A stretch of DNA of 64,000 nucleotides, from the NCBI GenBank assembly GCA_951812645.1, contig CATOSM010000001.1:785560-849559 (forward strand). Direction: 5' to 3'. Origin of the DNA: an uncultured Candidatus Nitrosopumilus sp. (GTDB lineage Archaea > Thermoproteota > Nitrososphaeria > Nitrososphaerales > Nitrosopumilaceae). Made by a program: the position numbers and the translations under genes. The notes under the pieces are model-generated. The model searched no databases and was not told the origin of the DNA. It saw only the letters and a program-made list of their open reading frames with translations. Below, piece by piece: positions 50,874 through 57,601 of this stretch. Numbering within the stretch: the stretch's first letter is position 1; every line of letters starts with the position of its first letter.

Positions 50874-51170
50874 GTGATGAAACCGTTGTTGCCAAAACCT
50901 GCCGCCACAGGACGCCCAAGAAGCAATGACCGAACGGTTTTAAATGTAATCATCTACGTGCTGGTTTCCGGATGCGGATGGGATGAGATGCCAAAAACAT
51001 ACGGCGATGACTCAGCTGCCAATCCAAGGCTAAGAAGATGGCAGGAGTTTGGCATATGGAAAAAGATTTTGGGACGTGCAATCAAATCCGCACATAAATC
51101 GGGCAGGATTGACATGCAAAAAATATCGATTGATTCATCGTCAATTCCCTCTAAAAAAGGGGCGACGTGA
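50874..51170 (+). CDS. IS5-family transposase, first frame (OrfA)
   Basis: 98 aa from GTG 50874 or ATG 50877: MKPLLPKPAATGRPRSNDRTVLNVIIYVLVSGCGWDEMPKTYGDDSAANPRLRRWQEFGIWKKILGRAIKSAHKSGRIDMQKISIDSSSIPSKKGAT. The N-terminal helix-turn-helix DUF4096-like part (TGRPRSNDR...SGCGWDEMP) binds the terminal repeats. The frame ends at TGA just after AAAAAAGGGG (51154-51163), where a -1 shift would join it to the catalytic part. Confidence 0.85.
   Translation: MMKPLLPKPAATGRPRSNDRTVLNVIIYVLVSGCGWDEMPKTYGDDSAANPRLRRWQEFGIWKKILGRAIKSAHKSGRIDMQKISIDSSSIPSKKGAT
51154..51163 (+). promoter_or_regulatory. Candidate -1 frameshift slippery site in the IS5-family transposase
   Basis: AAAAAAGGGG lies at the end of OrfA. 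The related element at 37647 has AAAAAAGGGGGG at the same point. A6G is a known slippery type in IS elements. Conservation of the position between two divergent copies supports function over decay. Confidence 0.6.
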
Positions 51171-51619
51171 TCGGATTTGACGGATTCAAGAGAATCATAG
51201 GCACAAAATTACATGTTGCAGTGGACGGTACCGGCTTGCCAATATCAATTGTAATGAGCCCTGCAGACATTCATGACAGTACGAAATTTGCAGATGTGAT
51301 GGAATCAACTTCGGATTTCGCAGATGATTCCATGATGGAACAAATGGTTTCAGTTTATGCAGACAAGGGATACGATTCGAAATCAATTCGTAATCATGTA
51401 AAATCAAGAAACATCATTCCGTGCATTCCTCTTAGAAAAAACAGCAGGACGGCAAATGATGATGCAGGCAAGGACAGTTACAACAGGACAAGGTTTGCAG
51501 TGGAACGGTTCTTTGCCTGGCTGAAAAATGGGTTTCACAGAACAAGATATGAAAGAAACGCAGGAAATTATCTCGGGTTGGTTAACATTACGTCATTTTT
51601 GATGTATTGCAGGGTTTGA
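51167..51619 (+). CDS. IS5-family transposase, DDE catalytic frame (OrfB)
   Basis: 150 aa. Catalytic motifs: first Asp in TKLHVAVDGTGLPISIVMSPADIHDS, second Asp in VYADKGYDSKSIRNHV, Glu in RTRFAVERFFAWLKNGFHRTRYER. Read in the -1 frame from the A6G4 run, the junction gives KRGDVIGFDGFKRIIGTK, the usual continuous IS5 transposase sequence. So OrfA and OrfB are probably translated as one protein by frameshifting. OrfB alone begins at GTG 51167. Confidence 0.87.
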   Translation: MIGFDGFKRIIGTKLHVAVDGTGLPISIVMSPADIHDSTKFADVMESTSDFADDSMMEQMVSVYADKGYDSKSIRNHVKSRNIIPCIPLRKNSRTANDDAGKDSYNRTRFAVERFFAWLKNGFHRTRYERNAGNYLGLVNITSFLMYCRV

Positions 51620-51813
51620 AGATGAGTTGATTACATATATTATGAGAATGGAAAGAAAAAAGATGTTTGTTGTGGACTTTCATCAAATCCAACTGAAAAA
51701 AAGCACTCCATTTGGAACTTGAGCAATTAAAAATTCAAGGTAAGGAATTGACACGAAGGACAGATGAAATAGAGCTAATATTAAAAAAGTTATAAGTACT
51801 ATATTTTACTATC

Positions 51814-52104
51814 ATGTATATGCCTGTATTTAGACAGGAATCAAATTCTTACCTTGATTATACACAAGAGTACGAACAGCCTTTACGCTACACGGCAACT
51901 CTCTCCAGTTTGGATAACTCTTCTGAAATTCACTTGGAAACAACTTCAATAACAACAGAATCCAAAGTTTTTAAAAAAGAACTTGCAGTTGAAGAGGCAT
52001 ATGTTATAAAAATTGACGGTGAAGAAATATTAGTTTATAATTCTAACATGATGGAAAAAGGGAAAAATATCCTATTCTCTGGAACGGTAAACATTTTATT
52101 TTAA
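51814..52104 (+). CDS. Hypothetical protein (transposon cargo)
   Basis: 96 aa, ATG 51814. Mostly beta-strand pattern: QPLRYTATLSSLDNSSEIHLETTSITTESKVFKKELAVEEAYVIKIDGEEILVYNSNMMEKGKNILFSGTVNILF. No signal peptide, no family recognised. The 184 bp before it (51630-51813) holds only a short coiled-coil-like frame (LELEQLKIQGKELTRRTDEIELILKKL) that ends at 51796. Confidence 0.5.
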   Translation: MYMPVFRQESNSYLDYTQEYEQPLRYTATLSSLDNSSEIHLETTSITTESKVFKKELAVEEAYVIKIDGEEILVYNSNMMEKGKNILFSGTVNILF

Positions 52105-52150
52105 TTAAAGGTAATTATCAAATAGAAATTTATAAATTTCATCCAGAACA

Positions 52151-52339
52151 ATGAGCAAAGAGTTTGAAGGCTCAGTCTGGGGAATAAAAGGAAAATATAA
52201 GAAAGTGGAAAGCATGCCTGTTATTCTTCAACCATATGAACATCTTGTAACACAAAAACACAAACTATTCAAAGACTCTATAATGGACATACACGGGAGA
52301 TCAAACAGTATTGTAACTTCTAAAAAAATTGAGGTGTGA
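52151..52339 (+). CDS. Small hypothetical protein (transposon cargo)
   Basis: 62 aa, ATG 52151: MSKEFEGSVWGIKGKYKKVESMPVILQPYEHLVTQKHKLFKDSIMDIHGRSN. Basic, soluble, no known motif. It lies 46 bp after the preceding gene and 6 bp before the next. Confidence 0.45.
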   Translation: MSKEFEGSVWGIKGKYKKVESMPVILQPYEHLVTQKHKLFKDSIMDIHGRSNSIVTSKKIEV

Positions 52340-52345
52340 TAAAAG

Positions 52346-52462
52346 ATGACAATTCCACTAGAGGAAATTATTAAAGACATTAAAGATATGGGATATGTTA
52401 CGGCCACACCACAAAGAATACCAGTGCCTAGTTTTTACAAACTTGGGATGGTACAATACTAA
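52346..52462 (+). CDS. Very small ORF, perhaps 5' part of the next gene
   Basis: 38 codons: MTIPLEEIIKDIKDMGYVTATPQRIPVPSFYKLGMVQY. An open stretch in another frame (FLQTWDGTILSTLTRINHLLQNQ) overlaps its end and leads into 52468-52809. A single base change would fuse them into one protein of about 150 aa. So this is either a short gene or the front of a frameshifted one. Confidence 0.4.
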   Translation: MTIPLEEIIKDIKDMGYVTATPQRIPVPSFYKLGMVQY

Positions 52463-52467
52463 GTACA

Positions 52468-52809
52468 TTGACACGAATAAACCATTTATTACAAAACCAA
52501 TTTGATCCTAACGGCGCTTCTTTGAACTCTGCTGTAGACATACACGTATTTGTTCCTCAAAATGCTAGAAACCCAAATGGTAGACGATTAGAACCAAATA
52601 TGAACATAACATCATCCATTGTTGATGAAGATATAGAATGTAATACGCTAAAGGAAGAGTTTAACGTGTACAATCTAAGCAATGATACGATATTAAGTGT
52701 AAAGACTGTTGTAGGTCAAGTACGAAAGACTGATCTATACAATATTGAAGGTGAACCTATATACAATATTGATTCTCAACCAGTAATTAAATTCAAGAAA
52801 ATCCGCTAG
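52468..52809 (+). CDS. Hypothetical protein (transposon cargo)
   Basis: 113 aa from TTG 52468; upstream codons in the same frame also look coding. LLQNQFDPNGASLNSAVDIHVFVPQNARNPNGRRLEPNMNITSSIVDEDIECNTLKEEFNVYNLSNDTILSVKTVVGQVRKTDLYNIEGEPIYNIDSQPVIKF. Beta-rich second half, no family recognised. It ends 30 bp before the right terminal repeat. Confidence 0.5.
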   Translation: MTRINHLLQNQFDPNGASLNSAVDIHVFVPQNARNPNGRRLEPNMNITSSIVDEDIECNTLKEEFNVYNLSNDTILSVKTVVGQVRKTDLYNIEGEPIYNIDSQPVIKFKKIR

Positions 52810-52839
52810 AAAGTATAACAATTTTACTCAGGTCTCGCT

Positions 52840-52889
52840 ACTTTACACTAGAAAATCGTAAATCAGGGCCACGCTAACTTGACAGAACC
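52840..52889 (-). repeat. Right terminal inverted repeat of the transposon
   Basis: Ends CGCTAACTTGACAGAACC and is followed by the right target copy CTTTTTAA (52890-52897). Partner of 49432-49481. Confidence 0.88.
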
Positions 52890-52911
52890 CTTTTTAAATA
52901 TACATAAATAG
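52890..52911 (+). promoter_or_regulatory. Promoter of PEFG-CTERM gene 2, rebuilt from the target duplication
   Basis: CTTTTTAAATATACATAAAT contains TTTAAATA, about 20 bases before ATG 52917. Its first 8 bases are the right target copy of the transposon. The stretch from TTTTT to AAATAG recurs identically before the third PEFG gene (53814-53834), supporting a shared promoter. Confidence 0.65.
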
Positions 52912-52916
52912 CAATA

Positions 52917-53795
52917 ATGCTGGGGAAAATTAGGATGAATTTTAAACGTTCTACAACATCAATGGGAATAGTCCTCATGACATTGTCATTAGTTTCAATG
53001 ACTTCAATTCAACAAGACGCCTTTGCTCAATCTCTAGGAATGTCACTAACAGCAACAGCTGATAAGGGATCAGATACAATTACCGTTACAGGTAAAACAA
53101 TTTCAGATATTACAGACATCACGTTTACTGTAACGTCTCCAAACCAAAAGTTGGTATCAGTTGATCAAATAACAGCAGATGGGAACGGAGACTTTGCAGC
53201 CACATTCAAAATTAGTCCAGCATGGACTGAAAATGGATTTTATGAAATTCAAGCAATGCAAGGCGTGGGTACAAATTCATTGTACACTATGAAAGTACTT
53301 GTTGAAGTGGCAAATGGAATGGCTGAAAGAACTTCTGTAACTGAATCTAATTTAGAGACAGGAATTTTCACGCCAACTACAAACAATGTCGCTACACCTA
53401 CAGGAATTACACTCGACAACGTAACTGCCGAGAACGGTTCTACAATGTTTGAAGTTACAGGAATGACAGATAGAGTAAGTCAGGATATCACATTAACTAT
53501 AACGTCACCAAGTGGCAATGTGATAACAGTTGACCAAATATCACCAATGCTTGATGGAAGCTTTGCTGCAGAAATTACAGTTGGTGGACCATTATGGAAA
53601 CAGGATGGATTTTACACTGTAGTTGCACAACAATTTGACGATCCACTATATTCTGCTTCAGATATGATTGAGATCGAAGATGGGGTTGTAGTACCAGAGT
53701 TCGGTACAATCGCAGCCATGATTCTAGCAGTAGCAGTTATCTCAATAATTGCAGTATCTGCAAAATCAAGACTTAGCATTATTCCAAGATACTAA
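52917..53795 (+). CDS. Secreted PEFG-CTERM protein 2
   Basis: 292 aa. Signal peptide in STTSMGIVLMTLSLVSMTSIQQDAFAQ; starts at ATG 52917 or 52935. Two Ig-like repeats share the pattern ITFTVTSPNQKLVSVDQITADGNGDFAATFKISPAWTENGFYEIQAMQ and ITLTITSPSGNVITVDQISPMLDGSFAAEITVGGPLWKQDGFYTVVAQQ. The C-terminus VVPEFGTIAAMILAVAVISIIAVSAKSRLSIIPRY is the sorting signal. The last part of the gene and its 3' region are identical in DNA to gene 3 over 116 bp. Confidence 0.85.
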   Translation: MLGKIRMNFKRSTTSMGIVLMTLSLVSMTSIQQDAFAQSLGMSLTATADKGSDTITVTGKTISDITDITFTVTSPNQKLVSVDQITADGNGDFAATFKISPAWTENGFYEIQAMQGVGTNSLYTMKVLVEVANGMAERTSVTESNLETGIFTPTTNNVATPTGITLDNVTAENGSTMFEVTGMTDRVSQDITLTITSPSGNVITVDQISPMLDGSFAAEITVGGPLWKQDGFYTVVAQQFDDPLYSASDMIEIEDGVVVPEFGTIAAMILAVAVISIIAVSAKSRLSIIPRY

Positions 53796-53834
53796 GTTCA
53801 CAACTTTTTTTCATTTTTAAATATACATAAATAG
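53796..53834 (+). promoter_or_regulatory. Terminator and promoter between PEFG genes 2 and 3
   Basis: GTTCACAAC then T7, CATTTTTAAATATACATAAATAG. The T7 and T5 runs can terminate gene 2, and TTTAAATATA is the TATA element for gene 3 (ATG 53858). The spacer shows how the gap between genes 1 and 2 looked before the transposon arrived. Confidence 0.6.
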
Positions 53835-53857
53835 AGACAGATGCAAATCGCATCAAG

Positions 53858-54784
53858 ATGAACAACCGTACGTCGTTCGCGCTACTAGCCATATTGACTG
53901 CAGTCGGTACTTTAAGCATGTCATCAGCACATGCCGAAGATCATGGAGATCACATGGATGATACCCACATGAATGATCTTCCACAAGCATGTGTAGGATG
54001 TTCCATGGAGGATGCAAGAGAAGCAGCAAATCAAATGTTGCTTCACGACATCCCAATATCTGTTTGGACAGACAAAACAGAATATGGGCATAGTGACATG
54101 ATTATGGTAGAAGGTCAAGTAGCAAATGAGGCTGGATTTCCAGTTACAGTTACTGTGATTAGTCCTCTAAATTCCATTGTTACAATTGATCAATTAATTG
54201 TAGCAAAAGATGGCAGTTTTGAGACAGCATTAAACACAGCAGGTGCAATGTGGAAATACGATGGTACATACACCATTAAAGTAAACTATGGCAGCGCTGA
54301 AAAAAGCAATTTTGCCAAAGTAAATCTTAGTGGCGGAGTTGTATATGTTCCAGATTATAGCACACCAATACAAAACAAGCAATGTGGTGCTAGTCAACTA
54401 TCTGCAAGTGGTCAATGCATGCCATTTACTATTGCAGGTGGAATGGTAACAAGTACATCTCTCAATTCAGGTGATAATGGTTCAATTATCATTAGCATCA
54501 ACGCTGAAGATGACGGAACATTAACAGTAACCCCATCAAAAACAACCGCGGAAGGAATTTTCATGGTGTTAGTTGATGGAGAAGAATGTGGTGAACCAGA
54601 ATGTCAAATTGTTGGAAATAAAGTAACAGTAATGTTCCCAGCAGGCGCTGAACAAATTGAAATAATAGGTACCCACGTAGTCCCAGAATTTGGTACAATC
54701 GCAGCCATGATTCTAGCAGTAGCAGTTATCTCAATAATTGCAGTATCTGCAAAATCAAGACTTAGCATTATTCCAAGATACTAA
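53858..54784 (+). CDS. Secreted PEFG-CTERM protein 3 with His/Cys-rich insert
   Basis: 308 aa. Signal peptide SFALLAILTAVGTLSMSSAHA, then a metal-binding-looking stretch EDHGDHMDDTHMNDLPQACVGCSMEDA (His, Met, Asp and CxxC). Ig-like domains follow (KTEYGHSDMIMVEGQVANEAGFPVTVTVISPLNSIVTIDQLIV; TLTVTPSKTTAEGIFMVLVDGEECGEPECQIVG). It has the PEFG signal VVPEFGTIAAMILAVAVISIIAVSAKSRLSIIPRY. Copper or other metal binding is a guess. Its neighbours lack the insert. Confidence 0.83.
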   Translation: MNNRTSFALLAILTAVGTLSMSSAHAEDHGDHMDDTHMNDLPQACVGCSMEDAREAANQMLLHDIPISVWTDKTEYGHSDMIMVEGQVANEAGFPVTVTVISPLNSIVTIDQLIVAKDGSFETALNTAGAMWKYDGTYTIKVNYGSAEKSNFAKVNLSGGVVYVPDYSTPIQNKQCGASQLSASGQCMPFTIAGGMVTSTSLNSGDNGSIIISINAEDDGTLTVTPSKTTAEGIFMVLVDGEECGEPECQIVGNKVTVMFPAGAEQIEIIGTHVVPEFGTIAAMILAVAVISIIAVSAKSRLSIIPRY

Positions 54785-54847
54785 GTTCACAACTTTTTTT
54801 CATTTTTTGATAGTAAAGGAAATATACAAACACGCATTTTGAAAATT

Positions 54848-55648
54848 ATGAATTCTAAAATATTTTTCAGTCTCATTGCATTATTAGCAATTTATACAGG
54901 TACGGCATTTGGACAAGAGTATTTGATTTCAGTTCAGACTAATGATGAGAATTATGAGGAAGGGGATACAATCGTAATTTCAGGACAAGTGGCAACAAAA
55001 ATTGGAGAAACGCCAGTATTATTACAAATTATTCAAGAAGGATCAATCATAGAAATAGCACAAATCACAGTATCTCAAGATGGAAGTTTTACTAAAACAA
55101 TCATAGCTGAACCGCCAATATGGAGAATCCAAGGAAATTATACAATCAAAGCATTTTATCAAGAATATGAGGCAGAGACAGAGTTTTCATTCATACCAAA
55201 ATCAGCAGCGGCAGTTACAACAACAAATTACGAAGTAGATGCCGGAAGCCATGGAACTTTTGATGTAAAGTATACCATCAAAGGGGCCAATATCAAGGAC
55301 ATGGTAATTGATTCAGATATTTTTGCATTGATAGTCCATATTGAGCCAACAGATGAAGGAAGCGTAACATTGGAACTTCCAAGAGAATTCATTGGGGCTG
55401 AAAAGCAGGATGGTAAAGATGACACATTCATAATTTTGATAGATGGAATCGAGGTTCCCTATGAGGAATCAGCTGTACATTCAGAAACCAGAGTTATAAC
55501 GATAAATTTTGAAGAGGGGGATTCTGATATTGAGGTGATTGGGACGTATGTAATTCCAGAATTTGGAGCGATTGTAACGATGGTTTTAATCGTAGGAATA
55601 ATGGCCACGATTGCAGTCACAAGAAATAAATTTCAAACTAATTTTTAG
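54848..55648 (+). CDS. Secreted PEFG-CTERM protein 4
   Basis: 266 aa from ATG 54848 (TTG 54839 adds three residues). Signal peptide SKIFFSLIALLAIYTGTAFGQ. Ig-like domain: DENYEEGDTIVISGQVATKIGETPVLLQIIQEGSIIEIAQITVSQDGSFTKTIIAEPPIWRIQGNYTIKAFY. Second domain: GSVTLELPREFIGAEKQDGKDDTFIILIDGIEVPYEES. C-terminus VIPEFGAIVTMVLIVGIMATIAVTRNKFQTNF is a more diverged PEFG signal. Its DNA does not share the near-identical 3' block of genes 1-3. Convergent with the cysteine desulfurase gene (11-bp overlap). Confidence 0.83.
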   Translation: MNSKIFFSLIALLAIYTGTAFGQEYLISVQTNDENYEEGDTIVISGQVATKIGETPVLLQIIQEGSIIEIAQITVSQDGSFTKTIIAEPPIWRIQGNYTIKAFYQEYEAETEFSFIPKSAAAVTTTNYEVDAGSHGTFDVKYTIKGANIKDMVIDSDIFALIVHIEPTDEGSVTLELPREFIGAEKQDGKDDTFIILIDGIEVPYEESAVHSETRVITINFEEGDSDIEVIGTYVIPEFGAIVTMVLIVGIMATIAVTRNKFQTNF

Positions 55649-56807
55649 AATTAAATGAATACTTCTCTTTAAACGGAGAAAAAGATCTCAGCTCTTCAAC
55701 AATTATTTTAAGGGACTTGATAGTTTCTTCAATCTCTTTTTCGTTATTCAGTGCACTCAGAGTCAATCTCAAGGAACCAGTAATTTGCTCATGTGAAAAT
55801 CCCATTGCTTGTAAAACATGTGATGCCCTTTGTGTGTGAACAGAACATGCCGAACCGGTAGAGGCTGCAATACCATATTCGTCAAGCTTGATAATTAGAT
55901 CCTCACCATTAACGCCAAGAAATGTAAAATGTGCGTTATTTAGTAATCGGAGTTTAGGATCACCGTTTAGAGTAACTTCAGGAATTTCATCCAAGATTTT
56001 TCTGATCAAAAGATCTCTAAGTTTAGATACATAGTCCATATTTTCATTTAAATTATTTTTAGCAATCTCACAGGCTCTTCCAAATCCCACAATATTTGCA
56101 ACGTTTTCTGTACCGGAACGCAACCCAGATTCTTGACCGCCACCTAAAATCACAGGATCGATTTTGATGCCTTTTTTGATAAATAACGCACCTATGCCCT
56201 TTGGTCCATGAAGCTTGTGAGAAGAAACAGACAAAAAATCCACACCCAATTCCTTAACATCAATCGGAACCTTGCCAACTGCTTGTACGGCATCAGTATG
56301 AAATGGAACGTTCTGATTATTACATATTTTAGCAATTTCCGAGATTTTTTGTATGGTTCCAATTTCATTATTTCCAAACATAATAGAAACAAGAGAAGTC
56401 TTATCAGATATTTTGCTCTCCAATTCAGACAAATCAACGAATCCAAGTTCATCCACAGAAAGATAATCTACAGCAGTGCCAGTATTGGCAAGTTTCTTAC
56501 AGGGCTCTAAAATTGCATCATGCTCAATTGAAGAAGTGATGACATGGCTAGGCGAATCGGTAGTCAAAATTCCTTGCAATACCGTATTATTAGATTCTGT
56601 GCCTCCAGAAGTAAGCAAAATTTCAGAAGGATCAGCGTTGATCAGCAACGCAATTTGTTTTCTAGATTTTTCAATGGCCTTACGAGCCAATCTACCATAT
56701 CTGTGTATAGATGATGCATTGCCATATTGTTCTTTTAGATAGGGTAGCATTGAATCTAAAACATCTTTATGAATTTGAGTGGATGCCGCATTATCAAGAT
56801 AAATCAA
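55638..56807 (-). CDS. Cysteine desulfurase (NifS/IscS family)
   Basis: PLP enzyme that takes sulfur from cysteine as a protein persulfide. 389 aa. N-terminus MIYLDNAASTQIHKDVLDSMLPYL, PLP lysine in SVSSHKLHGPKGIGALF, PLP-phosphate region in LLTSGGTESNNTVLQGIL and active Cys in AASTGSACSVHTQRASHVLQAMG. The start overlaps larE by 4 bp. Cotranscription with larE suggests sulfur delivery to LarE, tRNA or Fe-S assembly; the choice is open. Confidence 0.94.
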   Translation of the reverse strand: MIYLDNAASTQIHKDVLDSMLPYLKEQYGNASSIHRYGRLARKAIEKSRKQIALLINADPSEILLTSGGTESNNTVLQGILTTDSPSHVITSSIEHDAILEPCKKLANTGTAVDYLSVDELGFVDLSELESKISDKTSLVSIMFGNNEIGTIQKISEIAKICNNQNVPFHTDAVQAVGKVPIDVKELGVDFLSVSSHKLHGPKGIGALFIKKGIKIDPVILGGGQESGLRSGTENVANIVGFGRACEIAKNNLNENMDYVSKLRDLLIRKILDEIPEVTLNGDPKLRLLNNAHFTFLGVNGEDLIIKLDEYGIAASTGSACSVHTQRASHVLQAMGFSHEQITGSLRLTLSALNNEKEIEETIKSLKIIVEELRSFSPFKEKYSFNSKN

Positions 56808-57601
56808 TCTGCGATCACATTAATTTTTCCTGGCTTGTATCCTTCCGGATCAACTTTAACAGAAGTAAATCCAATCATCGTTAATTTTTCAGCTAGTTGT
56901 TTTAAAATAATTTCATCAAATTTGGATATCATGTGTCTTTCAACTTCTATTTTTGCAGAGCCGTCAATATCACGAACGCGGACCTGTTTCACATTGGTTA
57001 GTTGTTTAACAATTGTTTCCCCAAATTCTATTCGAGTTAATTTTTCAGCGGTAACTCGTTGACCCCAGGGGATTCTTGATGCCAAACAGGAATTTGAGGG
57101 TTTATCAAATGCAGACAATCCAACCATCTTGGCAGTTTCACGGATTTGTAATTTTGAGAAATTCGTTTCGAGAAGTGGGCTACGTATTCCATTTTGTTTT
57201 AATGCGGCAATTCCAGGCCTATAATCACCCAAGTCATCAACATTGGTTCCATCGACTATAATCTTGACATCGTGATTCTTGGCCAATCGGGTTAAATGAT
57301 CACCTAGTTCCATTCTGCAATGAAAACACCTAGTCGAATCGTTTTTTGTAAAATCTTCATTTTCAAGTTCGCTATAATCTAAAAAGATTTGGGAAATGCC
57401 AATTTCAGAACAGATTTCTTTAGATGCATCAAGTTCTTCCCTAGACAAAGTTTTGTAATCGGCAGTAACGGCAATGGCAGAATTTCCTAATTTTTGAAAT
57501 GCAGCATATGCAACAAGTGCACTGTCCACACCGCCAGATAATGCAACGATGACTTTGTTTTTATCACCAAACCAGTTTACAAGTTCGTCAAGTTTAGACA
57601 T
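56804..57601 (-). CDS. larE: LarE-type ATP-dependent sulfur transferase
   Basis: 265 aa from ATG 57601 (MSKLDELVNWFGDKNKVIVALSGGVDSALVAYAAF). PP-loop SGGVDS for AMP activation. RCFHCRMELGDHL and GTNVDDLGDYRPGIAALKQNGIRSPLLE are typical. KPSNSCLASRIPWGQRVT carries the Cys that in characterised LarE donates or carries sulfur. In nickel-pincer nucleotide synthesis LarE turns the two carboxylates of the LarB product into thiocarboxylates. It overlaps larC by 8 bp. Confidence 0.9.
   Translation of the reverse strand: MSKLDELVNWFGDKNKVIVALSGGVDSALVAYAAFQKLGNSAIAVTADYKTLSREELDASKEICSEIGISQIFLDYSELENEDFTKNDSTRCFHCRMELGDHLTRLAKNHDVKIIVDGTNVDDLGDYRPGIAALKQNGIRSPLLETNFSKLQIRETAKMVGLSAFDKPSNSCLASRIPWGQRVTAEKLTRIEFGETIVKQLTNVKQVRVRDIDGSAKIEVERHMISKFDEIILKQLAEKLTMIGFTSVKVDPEGYKPGKINVIAD

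Larger units (their letters stand above)
50763..51629 (+). mobile_element. IS5-family insertion sequence nested in the transposon
   Basis: 867 bp with ends CAACTCATCTTAAAAC and (inverted) CAACTCATCTTCAAAC. Best-preserved of the four related copies in the window. The transposase lies in two overlapping frames. No TNA duplication is visible at its borders (left flank TTTT, right flank ATTA), consistent with a deletion beside the left end. Confidence 0.85.
49432..52889. mobile_element. 3,458-bp transposon with about 50-bp inverted ends and an 8-bp target duplication
   Basis: The left end (49432) and the reverse complement of the right end (52889) both begin GGTTCTGTCAAGTTAGCG. They continue alike to about position 50 (TGATTTAC, ATTTTC, AGTGTAAAGT), 44 of 50 identical by eye. 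CTTTTTAA flanks it at 49424-49431 and 52890-52897. GGTTCTGT ends with 8-bp duplications are the pattern of IS6/IS240-like elements. Inside lie a lamin-tail-like secreted protein, a Cse60-like protein, a broken DDE transposase (minus strand), a nested IS5-family element and four small genes of unknown function. Confidence 0.85.

Noticed and set aside
50763..51629. A TNA target duplication for the nested IS5-family element
   Set aside because: The bases next to the two ends (TTT and ATT) do not match; I therefore infer a deletion at the left border rather than claim a duplication.
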